A DNA stretch of 64,000 nt. It comes from Siderastrea radians (lineage: Eukaryota > Cnidaria > Anthozoa > Scleractinia > Rhizangiidae). The stretch's first letter is position 1. Every line of letters starts with the position of its first letter. The translations under genes and the position numbers were made by a program. The notes under the pieces are model-generated. The model worked only from the letters and a program-made list of their open reading frames with translations, ran no database searches and had not been told where the DNA came from. The stretch is from NCBI GenBank assembly GCA_964017195.1, contig OZ024892.1:15283571-15347570 (forward strand), read 5' to 3'. Shown piece by piece: positions 1 through 11,052 of the stretch.

Positions 1-460
1 ACAAAGAAATTAATGTAATTTAAACAAAATGGTTAGTTTATATATTCGTTTGAATAGAATTATTGTAAGGAAATAATTCATCATGTCTATTTCAAGTGAG
101 TGAGTGAGTTAGTGACGTGCCACACAAAGGTTGGTGTTTGCACACTTACCATGAAATTCCCGAGTTCTTACAAGCACTGAAAAGAAATGGACGTTATAAT
201 TAGCGATAAATATAGTAGTAACTTGTCATCTTGAACTCTCAAGGAAAGAGGAAAATTGTTCGAGACAGCAGGGCTTTGAGATAGCCAGAGTGATGGTACC
301 TTTCATTTCTCAGTTATGCAGTAGACTGATACAAATTGACGTCACATTTTGTTGGAGATAGCGGAGGATTCGTGGAGGGCACAAACCTGATTCCCTGGTC
401 CATGTACTTGGACTTGGCACTGACTTACAGCCATATATGGACCCGGTCCATGTGTAATCA
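1..460. other. unassigned, no gene seen
   Basis: AT-rich sequence without a credible coding region, clear repeat or RNA gene. The short open frame starting at 336 runs into the neighbouring palindromic element and is not coding. Confidence 0.5.
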
Positions 461-2092
461 AGGTCACCCACAGCACAGGCAGCCCAGACGCGTTGTATGT
501 GGAGTTCATTTAAAAATAGAAAAGGGTGAAAATATATGTAACAGCACGGAATAAAACTTTACTTCACGAAATAAATCTTGTTTACTTCTGCTTATTGTGT
601 CCTGTTTAATTAATTTCCGGTTAATCTTGCACCGCTCTCTTCCGCAATCGCTTGTTAGCGTCGCTGCTTATATAAGCCGTTAAGCCTAAGGTTTGCAGAG
701 ATTTATTAAGGACTAACCGGTGATAAAAGAATCGAGATATCTTGAAATAAAGCCTGCCTACCTTCAGCTCAATGCTCCCCTGTTCGTCCTGGCTGGTTTA
801 AATGACATTTTGTGGCTTTTTTCGATCGGAGGTAGCTTCCATTAAAGAAGAATTAAAGGCTGGTGACCCGGCCAACGAACCATCTTCACGCGAAGCGCAA
901 TAAATTTCCGAATAATGGACGGATCCGCTCCAAATTGCGATCAGCTGAACCATGGATTACGTGGTTTTCTGTATATTGCGCGCTGGCTCTCAAAATCCAT
1001 CGCAACTGCCCGAGAATCCCTCATTTATCTACCTAAACTTGACCTTTTCGCTTCGTCATGAACCGTGACTCCGACGGGTAGGCTACGGGATTTGAATACT
1101 CAAGCTCAGCGACCGCGTCCGCTCGACAAAATAGCACTGGCTACGGGAGGGACATTCCCAAAGCACATTCGATTCCACTGGTAATAGTACCGTCCCTCCC
1201 GTAGCCAGTGCTATTTTGTCGAGCGGACGCGGTCGCTGAGCTTGAGTATTCAAATCCCGTAGCCTACCCGTCGGAGTCACGGTTCATGACGAAGCGAAAA
1301 GGTCAAGTTTAGGTAGATAAATGAGGGATTCTCGGGCAGTTGCGATGGATTTTGAGAGCCAGAGCGCAATATACAGAAAACCACGTAATCCATGGTTCAG
1401 CTGATCGCAATTTGGAGCGGATCCGTCCATTATTCGGAAATTTATTGCGCTTCGCGTGAAGATGGTTCGTTGGCCGGGTCACCAGCCTTTAATTCTTCTT
1501 TAGTGGAAGCTACCTCCGATTGAAAAAAGCCACAAAATGTCATTTAAACCAGCCAGGACGAACAGGGGAGCATTGAGCTGAAGGTAGGCAGGCTTTATTT
1601 CAAGATATCTCGATTCTTTTATCACCGGTTAGTCCGTAATAAATCTCTGCAAACCTTAGGCTTAACGGCTTATATAAGCAGCGACGCTAACAAGCGATTG
1701 CGTAAGAGAGCGGTGCAAGATTAACCGGAAATTAATTAAACAGGACACAATAAGCAGAAGTAAACAAGATTTATTTCGTGAAGTAAAGATTTATTCCGTG
1801 CTATTACATATATTTTCACCAATGAACTCCACATACAACGCGTCTGGGCTGCCTGTGCCCACAGGGGCCCACACAAACTGTGTGACCGTTTATAATTATA
1901 AGAGAATGTACAGGGAAAACCGAAAGGTTTTCAGCGATTGAGGTTGAATTATTTTTATTTTGAACTTAAATGTAAATATTCCTCGCAATATTTCACGTTA
2001 TTAGAAACCTTTCGGTTTTCCCTGTACATTATCTTATAATTTTAAAACTACAAACGGTCACACAGTTTGTGTGGGTCCCCTGTGGGTCACCT
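461..2092. mobile_element. short inverted-repeat MITE split by a nested palindrome
   Basis: The outer ends read AGGTCACCCACAG at 461-473 and, inverted, CTGTGGGTCACCT at 2080-2092. Inside these, 1865-1950 and about 1995-2080 are inverted copies (GTGTGACCGTTT, TGTACAGGGAAAACCGAAAGG-type arms). When the nested element at 474-1857 and one copy of its target duplication are removed, about 240 bp remain, which is MITE-sized. No target duplication is resolved for this outer element. The superfamily is unknown. Confidence 0.6.
474..1857. mobile_element. near-perfect 1.4-kb palindromic element with a 7-bp target duplication
   Basis: Two arms of about 680 bp are almost identical inverted copies around a short centre near 1150-1190. 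The ends are CACAGGCAGCCC and GGGCTGCCTGTG. CCCACAG occurs directly outside both ends (467-473 and 1858-1864), the signature of a 7-bp target duplication. Each arm carries a TATATAAG box about 190 bp from the outer end. The open frames inside mirror each other across the palindrome and are not genes. The arm length resembles Foldback or Galileo elements, but no transposase is present, so the family is open. Confidence 0.75.
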
Positions 2093-2768
2093 AAGGTCAT
2101 TTTAAGTTTAAAATCTAAACCTGTTTTTAATTATGTTATTGGCTCGTTAAGTCATAATTTAGTTAGTTTCTTTAACTCATATTGTTTGTTAGATGTGGCA
2201 AGGATCTATTATTCTCACATATCTCTTGTACCTAAAAGTGTAGTTCATTGCTAAGTCCTGTGCTGTTGATTTAGACTGTCCTCTTTAGCCTTGCATGGCT
2301 CTATGTTTAGGGTTTTGTACTTTCTAAATCTACTAAATCAGTCAGCAGCTCACTATTAAAATCAATTAGTTACTTCCAAGTTACATCAGAGACCATTAGT
2401 CAAGTCAAGTTGTCACAACCCGGCTGTCTCTTTGTCTGTTCCCGTTTTTGAGAAGAGCGCGCTCATCCCTTTGTCGTCGCTTACGTTGTCAGTTTATTTA
2501 TATTTATCTATGTTTATTTATCTATTTATTTGGATATAGTTTTGCCTCATTCGTCGTGCTTTTTGTAACTAGTCACAAGACGTACAGAAATGTGCAAGAC
2601 ACACGAGAACCTATACGTCAGCTGATACGTTTCGTGACACTTTCCTGGGCTGATCGGATCAGGTAATTAGATTTGTCACGCCGCTCGGGTTTGCTAAGGC
2701 GACAATATATTTATAAAGGAATTTTCTGGTCATAACGAAAGATTTTGTGAAACACTTTAGAACAAAGA
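2093..2768. other. non-coding, includes a local direct repeat
   Basis: No gene is seen. The part around 2455-2620 recurs at 4274-4432 in the same orientation (shared stretches such as GTAACTAGTCACAAGACGTA), so a duplication or older repeat underlies both sites. Confidence 0.45.
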
Positions 2769-2921
2769 TAAGTGATAATGAAACATGACGTTTCGACGCA
2801 GCATGTCGCCATTACCAAATGCAAATTGTAACAAGATTGGAAGCGATATTTATAATGAGAAGTGTGAAATTACATAGTGAAAGGGTGTAAGGTGTTCAGG
2901 GGAACAAAAGAATGTGCATAA

Positions 2922-3375
2922 CTAAGTAAAAAGGTTTGCGGGAATGGAGTCTGTTTGAGTGTTTAAAGTCGGTCTCTTATTCTTTTTTAGGAGCATCTCA
3001 AAAATAAGGCACTCAAACTTTCCACTGCATTTCTTTGAGATGGTAAATTGCTTCTGAAGATTGGTCGGCTTCTGATTGTGTTTATCCTTAAGGTGTTTCT
3101 TGATCACAGAGTATTTATGCTCCTCAATGCGCTGGTGGAGGTGGCGGCTCGTGTAGCCCATATAATTTTTATTGCACAAATTACATTTAAATTCATAGAC
3201 AATTAACGCATTGTTGGTTGACTAAAGAGGGCTCTGTTTCTGTAACTTTTAGGTCTTCTGCAATTTTCCTGATTGTGAATGCTGGTTGTAAAACACAGTC
3301 GATTTTCTTTCCAAGGTCACGTAGATCTCTGTGTACGATGTCGGTGGATTTCTGGTCCTTGAAGGGCAAGGTCAT
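2922..3375 (-). pseudogene. Penelope-like GIY-YIG endonuclease, C-terminal fragment
   Basis: The fragment reads on the minus strand. An upstream part (from 3375) contains LPFKDQKS, RDLGKKI, RKIAEDLKVTET and NQQCV. The second part contains YMGYTSRHLHQRIEEHKYS, KHLKDKHN and a C-terminal PTLNTQTDSIPANLFT. The order, the YMGYTSRHLHQR core and the Cys pairs just before it fit the GIY-YIG nuclease that ends Penelope-like polyproteins; in live elements it nicks target DNA for integration. A one-base frameshift near 3203-3207 separates the two parts, and the reverse transcriptase is absent. The fragment ends naturally at a stop just inside the terminal repeat. The family call is firm; the copy is certainly inactive. 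Confidence 0.8.
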
Positions 3376-3592
3376 GCGTATAAAGTCGTCTCTCGGCGCG
3401 ATACAGTTTTGGTTTTGGTCTTGGGAAGTGTGAAATTTGGTAACAGTAGAATCTCAATTAATTTCTCAGTATATTTCTTTGCCCTTTAAAGTTATGCACA
3501 TTCTTTTGCTCCCACATCTTAGTTTATTATAATTTAATTTCACACTTTCTTTAATGTATATATATCGCTACCAATCTTGTTACAATTCGCAT

Positions 3593-3621
3593 CTGATAAT
3601 GGCGACATGCTGTCGTCGAAA
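3593..3621 (+). ncRNA. hammerhead-ribozyme-like core in a Penelope terminal repeat
   Basis: CTGATAA (3593-3599) and GAAA (3618-3621) bracket a stem in which GGCGACA can pair with TGTCGTC through one G-U. This is the layout of a hammerhead core (CUGANGA, stem II, GAAA) with one deviation. The inverted copy at 2769-2830 is more degenerate. Penelope-like elements are known to carry such motifs. Cleavage activity cannot be judged from the sequence. Confidence 0.4.
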
Positions 3622-3850
3622 CGTCATGTTTTATTATCACTTATTTTTATTTTAAAGTACTTTCCTTTTTTAAAAAACAGGTGCTGCAAATGTTAAAAAA
3701 TGTAATGATAGTTAACAAGCCACAGTGAAACTATCCGCCAGTGCTAACGCAAGACTTTTTCATACATATTATTGAAGGCCAAAATCCGTAATTTGAAGTC
3801 ACACGTATTCGCCTGAAAAGAAGAGGGGATTTTTGGGATGATCGGACTTA

Positions 3851-4271
3851 CCGTATTTACTAGAAGAAGTGCCGCCCTCAAATAAGCGCCGTCCCCGAAT
3901 AAGCGCCGCGTTTAGGAACAAAAATGTTAATAAGCGCCGCCCCCGAATAAGCGCTGCATCTTTCCAGCAATAATGCGGCGCTTATTGATTCTTGACATGG
4001 CTGATGCTGAAATGCTAATACAGCTGATATTGTTATTACTGTTCTTGTTATTTATTTGGATGTGGAAAGGGATTTAGACCCTTAAAACTAACTTTTTCAT
4101 TGCGTCCTTCCTATGCTATTGTTATGAACAAAACGAAGTTTAAGAATGATACACCTGACTGTGTTATTCGCAAGTAGGCAGTTTTAAAAAAGCGCCGCCC
4201 TCAAATAAGCGCCGCACCGACGAGTCCAAAAATTTAATAAGCGCCGCGGCGCTCTTCTCGAGTAAATACGG
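3851..4271. mobile_element. 421-bp MITE with TA target duplication, mariner/Tc1-like
   Basis: The ends CCGTATTTAC and GTAAATACGG are inverted and flanked by TA on both sides (3849-3850, 4272-4273). The interior is built from GCGCCGC and AATAAGCGC motifs repeated in both arms. No coding capacity. TA duplication and short inverted repeats suit a Tc1/mariner-derived MITE. Confidence 0.75.
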
Positions 4272-4450
4272 TATCCCTTTTTCGTCACCTGTGTTGTCAG
4301 TTCATAGATCTACTTTTTGTTTTTTTTTCCCTTCTTTTTTATTGCTTGTTTTTTTTTGCTACATTCGTCATGCACGACGTAACTAGTCACAAGACGTACA
4401 GAAATGTTCAAGTCACACAAGAACCTTTAAGTTTCGTAGTGATTATTATT

Positions 4451-7400
4451 GAGCTATTTTGTCTACAAAATAGCCTCATAGTCGGCATGCAGCCTCAAGT
4501 TTCTGGGAAGGTTGGTTCATTGGTTGGTTGGTTTTTGGGTGGACCATGTTCGGCATTCCCGACGACTGTCGAATTTTACCGCAGGCTAGTTGTCGGGGCC
4601 GGAAAATGCAGATGAGAACGCACGGAAAATTCTGCTACTAAAGCGACACTACGAAAGTGTCCGGATTTCATTCGCTTGATGTTGGATATTTATATATCAA
4701 ATAGAAATGGCTGGCTTCCTTGTGGTAGACTTCTTTAGAAAATGAATCGTCAGCACAAACCTGGTTTACCGCGTGAGCGGAAGCGAGTTCTAGTAAATAA
4801 TCCTTTTTACGCATGCGCACAACTTACGTTTTGAGTTATATGGTTCAACTTTACATCGTGAGAAATAAGATGACTTCTGTGCAGGGATGTCCCATAGTAA
4901 ATGATGGTAAATAGACGGCAAATAGTTTGAAGGTATAAAAAGGGCAGAGTCGTGAATTTCGAACTAAAACGAATTATTGTTCGCACCTTTTGGTAGGTTT
5001 TAAAATTAATGCCCATGCCACTCGATCACTAGGTCCGTCAAAGGCACAAGGTCGACAAGGAAAAAGATTGTATGGGTGGCATAAACGTTGCTCGTACGTG
5101 CGACCTTCTAAGCGCAAAGTTAGAGGTGAATTATCAGAGAAATGGGTCAGGCTGCGTGGCGGTAGCCGGATTGTTTGTACAAAGTTTGAGCGGAAAGACC
5201 AGCAGACAATCAAATCAAATCAAATCAAATCAAAACAATTACGCAACAGCTCTACGCAAGATTCGTTTCACAGTTTTATAGACACAAACATCGGTTATCA
5301 TTTTTCAGATTACGAAAAACGCATAAATTTACTCATTCCCCGCTTCCTTTGAAGTTTCTCCCTTTTGTTACACAACACTAGCTGCCACGAAAGCCAATAA
5401 AAAGCGCCGAAAACGAACTTATGACAGTCTCATGAAAGTCTCGTGACTCGCCATTGAACTTTGTCTCATCACATGTTTGTACGTGACAAAACAGCACTTG
5501 TTTACACAAAACAGTAATCTGATCTCACGCTCAATCAACATAACACGTTCTTTACACGTGAAATGACCCACACTAAACATTATCACATGACTGCCTGGCC
5601 CTGCGATAAAATCCCCCCCCGACCTATTAAAGCACAATTTGGCCTTGAGTTGATCACCTGTACTCCACGTGATAAGATTCACGTTGTTTACCTGACAGGC
5701 CAACCACTCCATTATTCTCGAATTCGCTCATTTCAAATTCCAACGATTCCTTTGCCCATTACCACCTCTCTACATAACAAAACATCCCTTAATATTATTT
5801 TCACTCAATTTTGTATCTTACTTTCACATCAAAACGCTCATCAAAACAAAATTTATTCGCTAAACACAACCACTGATTTTTGTGTGGCTTCAGCGAAGCT
5901 GAGACCGCTACCGTGTGGCACCAATATTTTTGCGGGAGTTTAATTTTGTGAATGATGATTTTTTTTGTGTGTGTGTTTTGCAGGACTAAGGGCGCGTTTT
6001 TTTATCCACAATTCTGGAATAAGAATGGTTGGTACCGAATGCTAGAAATAATTGGGATTGTCTACATAAAAAAACGCCCGTGGAAATGCGCGGTCCTGGT
6101 CCTGCCTTTTTCTTGTACGAAACATCACTGAAAAAAACCTCGTACTTTTGGTACAATGAAATTAGAAGCAGTGTTTCATTGTGTCCAAAAGTGTAACCTG
6201 ATTTTTTCTCCGGTAGAGACGTATTTGAATCCGCAGCGTTCATCTCGCCGCCCGCCATCTTGGATTTTCATTCGCAACATTCTGTTCATTCTGCCCCTGG
6301 CGTTCTGTCCATTCCGGAATAGGAATGCAGAATAGAAAAACGCGCGTATTTTACATTCTGGCCATTCTCATTCCAGAATTGTGAATTAAAAAACGCGCCC
6401 TAATTTTTGCGATTGGGGAAACTGTTTATTCTTCCTTGGAATTAATTTTTGTGATTTCCCGGAAGCCGCCTTCTATTTGGAATTGTAACATTCTCGTTTT
6501 TTGAGTATAAACAATCGAATGCAGGTGAACAACATGCAGATGTATAACACGTTAAATCAGTTAATCAATGGAGTACCTTCAGACGATCCTTTTCTTTAAA
6601 GCTTTTAACAGCTTAATACTTCTAATGTACCGACTGCAATTTCATCGCTTTATTTCTGAATGTTTTGCTTCTAATTTCGTTTTATTTTTGAACGAAAGAG
6701 ACGGTTTAAGTAAATGGGCACCAACATAATATTACATGACATGTAAAAGGCGATGTTTGTATATAAATTTCGACAATGGAGTAAATTTTTGCGGGAATTA
6801 TTTTTTTCCGCGGGAACTTTTTTTGCGGATCGTGAAAAAACCGCGAAAATCATAAAAATTTGAATCCCGAAAAAATTACTGCCACAGTCAGCCACACGGG
6901 ATGTCAGCACGTGCGATGTTTCTGGCTTTTTTGTCAGTTTGCTACGTGACTAGTCACGGAAGACTTGTACAAGTCACACAATGGCATGATCTTTTCTAAC
7001 AAGGCACGCTTATTACTCGATTTAGCCGTGTGTTCCAAAATGTAAGTCCTTGTGAAATAGTGTGGAAAATAAAACAGAGCTTATCTATATATTTGTCTGG
7101 ATACGGGAGTTGCCACGTTCGTCAAGCATGATGTCACGCAAGAAGAAGACGTACGTGACTTTCAAGATCGGCTATTCTCTTCTGGTTCAAACATTACAGA
7201 ATTAATTTTTGTGACACGTTACGCTTCCTACTAGATCCAAAATATTTGCCCATGGAAAAATATTCTTTCCATTAGAAGCCACAAAATTAAATTTCAATCC
7301 ATTGAGCTGCCGAGAAACATCTGAGAATGACCTTCAGAAAGGACTGTTTTGTATTATTTTGTTTGTCCCATATTCACACTGTTGTCAGATATTTTACAGA

Positions 7401-7761
7401 TTTTATCTCACTTTCTTCTTGTTTTGTCGTAATTTGAAGCCACACTTGTACGCATTAGCGTACCATCTATTGATCAATGACGCATACGAATTCGAAACCA
7501 CTAATATAAACTCAAACATTGATCTTTGATCACCCTCAAATCTGTAAGAAGCCCTGGGAACGAGGTTGCACAATATCGGACACAGCTCCACTTATAAGGT
7601 AAACTCTATCTAAAAACCAATACTTTTCGAATGCTCAACGCTACTCAAATAACCAACATCACAGTAGTGTACCTTGGTACACGCACGTTCATTCAATAAC
7701 CATTTCCGTACCTCTCATTGACAGCTACAAAATAGCTCACGCACGCTTTGCGTGCCTATGT
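4451..7761. mobile_element. Helentron-like (Helitron2) non-autonomous element, copy 1
   Basis: This segment is repeated in direct orientation from 61135 to the window end at high identity, and the similarity starts abruptly at GAGCTATTTTGT. The left end is a hairpin (GCTATTTTGT pairing with ACAAAATAGC). Near the right end ACAAAATAGCTC recurs inverted and is followed by a second hairpin (GCACGC-TTT-GCGTGC) and CCTATGT. A terminal inverted repeat at the 5' end, its subterminal partner at the 3' end and a hairpin after it are typical of Helitron2/Helentron elements, which insert between two T residues; T flanks both ends here. No Rep/helicase frame is seen, so the copy would be non-autonomous. 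The repeat unit is certain; the class is an inference. Confidence 0.5.
5990..6400. mobile_element. 411-bp MITE with TAA target duplication, PIF/Harbinger-like
   Basis: The ends GGGCGCGTTTTTTTATCCAC and TTAAAAAACGCGCCC are inverted repeats flanked by TAA (5987-5989, 6401-6403). The second copy of the host repeat, near 62694, has the empty site with one TAA, which proves the insertion and fixes its boundaries. No coding region. A TWA duplication with G-rich ends suits PIF/Harbinger. Confidence 0.85.
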
Positions 7762-8671
7762 TATTCTACCCAGCAACAGTAATACATCACTAGATAACAT
7801 AAAAATTCACAGTAAGGCCAATTCCCAAGAAATATATATTTTTTAGGTTAGAAAAAGATGCAGCTTATGATCTATGCATTCATTTGTTTATTTATTTATT
7901 ATTTTTATATTAGAAATAGTAATAGGGATTAGAAATAATAATAGGGAGTCAATGGACCGGGCCGCGAACAGCTGTAAATCTGAGATAAGGAGGGCCTTCT
8001 GGATTAAGATGGATACAGAAAAAACTGTAATGAAAAACAGCAAAGAAAAAACGACGAGCGAGTTGGTTTTCCCGATATTTAGAATTTTAAAAAAGCCAAT
8101 GGGGACGAAATAAAATAAACATGAACGAGCGGATCCGTTCGGATAGTTCGCAGTTGTTTTTTAGATGTTACTTCTATTTTGTCTCTGCTGTTTTTGTTGT
8201 TCGGTGTATATCAGTGTTATCAGGAGCAGGATTTGGTTGCATGATAGAGAGCGTCACCATTAAATAGGTAACAGGGAGCTCAAAATTAAAGAATAACGCG
8301 GAGACCTCGAAAACGTAGTCCGGCATTTGAAAAGAAATATGCTCTCATAAGTCTGGGAAATCTTTTTTTTTCGCAATAACAGAATGAATGTAGAAGAATA
8401 CTTACATAATTAAAATGAAACAGACGTTGGGCTAGTTTTTGCGTGTATATAAGTTGTTTCAGTTTATTTAAAAACTTGTGATTGACAAAATTTTACTTTC
8501 GTGTCAGAAATCATGCCAACATTACACCTGTGTAAACATTCTAATAATTGAATTATGAAAATCAAAGATAAATAGCTTTCGTGTCATGAAAACCTCACGA
8601 ATATGATCGTTCTAAAAGGCTAAGCGAGCGAAAACACAAAACACTTTTGCAGCTTAATGACAAGGATTTCA
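7762..8671 (+). other. non-coding stretch with a small Penelope-like C-terminal remnant
   Basis: Around 7930-8080 a plus-strand frame reads RAFWIKMDTEKTV and, at its end, ELVFPIF. The nucleotide stretch 8022-8075 recurs inverted at about 14235-14280, next to another Penelope-like fragment. The two may be remnants of one element's inverted ends. The rest of the interval shows no gene. Confidence 0.35.
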
Positions 8672-8692
8672 AGAATCTTTGGCTATCTCTAA

Positions 8693-9060
8693 AATAGAGA
8701 ACGGGGAATCGACGAACGGGGAACGGGGAACGGGGAACGGGGAACGGGGAACGGGGAACGGGGAACGGGGAACGGGGAACGGGGAATCTCTAAAATAGGG
8801 AATCTCTAATATAGGGAATCTCTAAAACGGGGAATCTCTAAAATAGGGAATCTCTAAAATAGGGAATCTCTAAAATAGGGAATCTCTAACACGGGGAATC
8901 CCTAAAATAGGGAATCTCTAAAACGGGGAATCTCTAAAATAGGGAATCTCTAAAACGGGGCATCTCTGAAATAGGGAATCTCTAAAAGGGGGAATCTCTA
9001 AAATAGGGAATCTCTAAAATAGGGAATCTCTAAACTCGAAAATCTCTAAAATGGAAAACC
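8693..9060 (+). repeat. left minisatellite arm, 17-bp unit
   Basis: It begins with tandem GGGGAAC heptamers (about 8707-8785) and passes into repeats of GGGAATCTCTAAAATAG with GGGG/ATAGGG and CGGGG variants. It is the inverted counterpart of 11577-12690. Confidence 0.9.
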
Positions 9061-9066
9061 TTAAAA

Positions 9067-9494
9067 CAGGGTCTGGAAGTGTATTCTCGGGATCCGGGAT
9101 TTGACCAAAATACGGTGCGGTATTCGGGAAAACGCAAAATATCTCGATGGGATTCGGGATTTGACTGCTACCAGGGAAGCGGGATTCGCCAAAGTTTGGG
9201 CACGGGATGCGGGATTTTTTTGGCTTGTCTGTCGGGAATTCGGGAAATCGTCACGATCCAAGTAAACGTTCTAGGGGCAAAAGCGAATCAACCAGGCGAG
9301 CGCAAAATATCAATCAAAACGGCCAATCTACATCTTAAACTTATTAGCTTTTGCAGAAATTAGTCTTTTTTAACGTATTTTTGGGAAAGAAAAACGGTAT
9401 TCGGGAGAGCGATGAAAAAAGGGCGGGATGCGGGATTCTCCTCAAAAAGGAGCGGGAATGCGGGATCAGGGCCCCCCCCCCCTTCCAGACCCTG
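9067..9494. mobile_element. MITE with CAGGGTCTGGAAG ends
   Basis: The ends CAGGGTCTGGAAG and CTTCCAGACCCTG are inverted and flanked by TTAAAA (9061-9066 and 9495-9500). The interior is rich in CGGGATTCGGGAT-like words. It sits at the inner edge of the left minisatellite arm. The CAGGG ends look hAT-like, but the apparent duplication is 6 bp, so the superfamily is unsettled. Confidence 0.65.
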
Positions 9495-9640
9495 TTAAAA
9501 TGATAGCATCGGTTCTTTAGAAGCTCAGCTTAGCGGGGGTAAAGGTCAAGGTTGCGTTCTATGACTGATTGATTTCGATCACTTCGTAGGTTTCTGGTTT
9601 TCATGGCTGGTGGGTTAGCTGTCGATGTACAGTACGATCA

Positions 9641-10068
9641 GACCTCAGACGTCCGTTAAGAAGGGTCTTTTTAGCTCCCTTCACGGACTATTGATTTCAC
9701 TCCGCGGTTTGAAAAAAATAACCTCGTGATCACAAGTTTATGGATCGCAAGATCGGCAAAGATCAGCAACGCTCAACTTTCGGTAAATGAATTTTTACTC
9801 GCCGTCATATTTCTTGGCCTCAGATAACACTTTTCCTGAATTTTTCCTCAAGGGCGACCTTAAATTTCAGGAACGGCGCTATTTGAGAGCATTTCTGATG
9901 ATTGCCAGTTCATTCATTCATCGCATTTTCAAGTTTACAGATCTTGGGTTCAGCTTGTAGTCATCGAACTTGTGATCATGTGGTCATTCTTTTCAAACGC
10001 GCGGAGTGAAATCAATGGCCCATGAAGCGGGCCAAAAAAATCCCCCCCTCAAAAAACGTCTGAGGTCG
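9641..10068. mobile_element. inverted-repeat MITE with GACCTCAGACGT ends
   Basis: GACCTCAGACGT near 9641 and ACGTCTGAGGTC near 10068 are inverted. Inside them ATTGATTTCACTCCGCG and GATCACAAGTT recur in both arms. No coding region is seen. The target duplication is unclear. Confidence 0.55.
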
Positions 10069-10178
10069 ATACTAACTATGATTGTCGGTAGGGAAACAAA
10101 TGGGATCATCAGTTGGGTTGTGAATTTCAGAGTTCGCGTTATGTAAATCTCTGCTTGAAAGGCGCACTAATAAATTAC

Positions 10179-10358
10179 CTCCAACCGCTGTGATGCGGCT
10201 GATATACCCCTGCTTATCTATCTGATCTATACTCAACGGGCCTGTGGAGCCAGGGTAGCATCTGTGAGGCTTACATATACACGTGAACGTGAAAACGTAT
10301 TTATTGTAATCGCCAGAGCCTGTATAGCTTACTTGAGCAGATCGACTCATTCGGTAAC
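10179..10358 (-). CDS. possible exon 2 of a small secreted protein
   Basis: The open stretch is bounded by an AG acceptor (CTTCAG before GTTACC) and a GT donor (TTGGAG before GTAATT). In the frame set by the upstream signal-peptide exon (10977-11052, phase 1) it reads YRMSRSAQVSYTG, then a Cys-containing stretch (FTCICKPHRCYPGSTG), then RITAVGG, and ends again in phase 1. I do not recognise the family. The two exons fit in phase, but no third exon is found, and the next 500 bp hold a MITE. The location inside the Foldback-like element could mean a captured host gene. It may also be chance open sequence. Confidence 0.3.
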
Positions 10359-10976
10359 CTGAAGCGCAAAGCATAAAGGTTGATTTCCACTGTTACGTAA
10401 ATTTTACGTGCGTGCGGGCGTGCATTTAACTGGCTTTACGTGCGCAAATAAAATTAGAGACGATGAATGAACGGCTTACGTAAACGTAAAAAGGTAACTT
10501 CCTAAATCAAGTTCGGATCTTTAAGCAGCGCTTCCATTATTAAATTTGTAAAGCAACTGTAATTTGTTTATGGTGACTGCGAACACGGAATCGAATGGAA
10601 CCAAACATAACGAAAAAGGAATAAAACGAAACAAAGCGGAAAAACGAAAAAGAAACGGAAATTAATTTCACGTACGTGAAATTATTAAGCTACTAAAATT
10701 TTTCTTAAAATTTCACGTACGTAGCCTGCGTACATACACCAATTATGGGAAGGAATAATTCATGTCTGCACGCAAACGATGTCGGAAATTAAAATATCGC
10801 ACGTGCACCGGTACCACAATTTCTAGTTTTGGGAAAGTCTGATCAATGTCGTCTCCTATGCATTTGGGTAATCACGCAACGCTCCTTCGTGACGACCCAA
10901 CTAAAGGCTACATAGACTCTGTTGAACAAAAATGAAGGCCAGCGGGTATAGATCGTAAACACTTCAGGAAGAGTAC

Positions 10977-11052
10977 CAGCAAAAATCTGTAATGACAAAC
11001 ATAGCAGCAAGGCTGATCTGACTACGTAGAAAGATTTGACTTTGCAAGACAT
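10977..11052 (-). CDS. possible exon 1 encoding a signal peptide
   Basis: ATG at 11052-11050 opens a 25-codon frame with the classic shape of a secretory signal: a basic start (MSCKVK), a hydrophobic core (SALLLCLSLQIFA) and a small residue at the end. A GT donor (GCTG before GTACTC) closes the exon in phase 1, matching the acceptor phase at 10358. The pairing gives an intron of about 620 bp. The signal-peptide shape and phase match are seen directly; that this is a real gene is inference. No promoter or upstream exon is identified. Confidence 0.3.

Larger units (their letters stand above)
2769..3643 (-). mobile_element. Penelope-like element remnant with inverted terminal repeats
   Basis: The arms 2769-2923 and 3491-3643 are inverted copies sharing CATGACGTTTCGAC, ATGTCGCCATTA, TTGTAACAAGATTGG and CAAAAGAATGTGCATAACT. 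They flank a minus-strand GIY-YIG endonuclease fragment. Penelope-like elements are known for terminal repeats that may lie in inverted orientation and for hammerhead-ribozyme motifs in them. Only the endonuclease end remains, so this is a 5'-truncated dead copy. Confidence 0.75.

Noticed and set aside
1083..1280. Short frame at the centre of the palindrome
   Set aside because: It reads across the palindrome centre and has a mirror on the other strand; no recognisable protein.
5072..5352. Frames with a GGINVARTCDLLSAK start repeated at 61756
   Set aside because: Repeated only because the whole non-coding element is duplicated; the frames differ in length and shift between copies.
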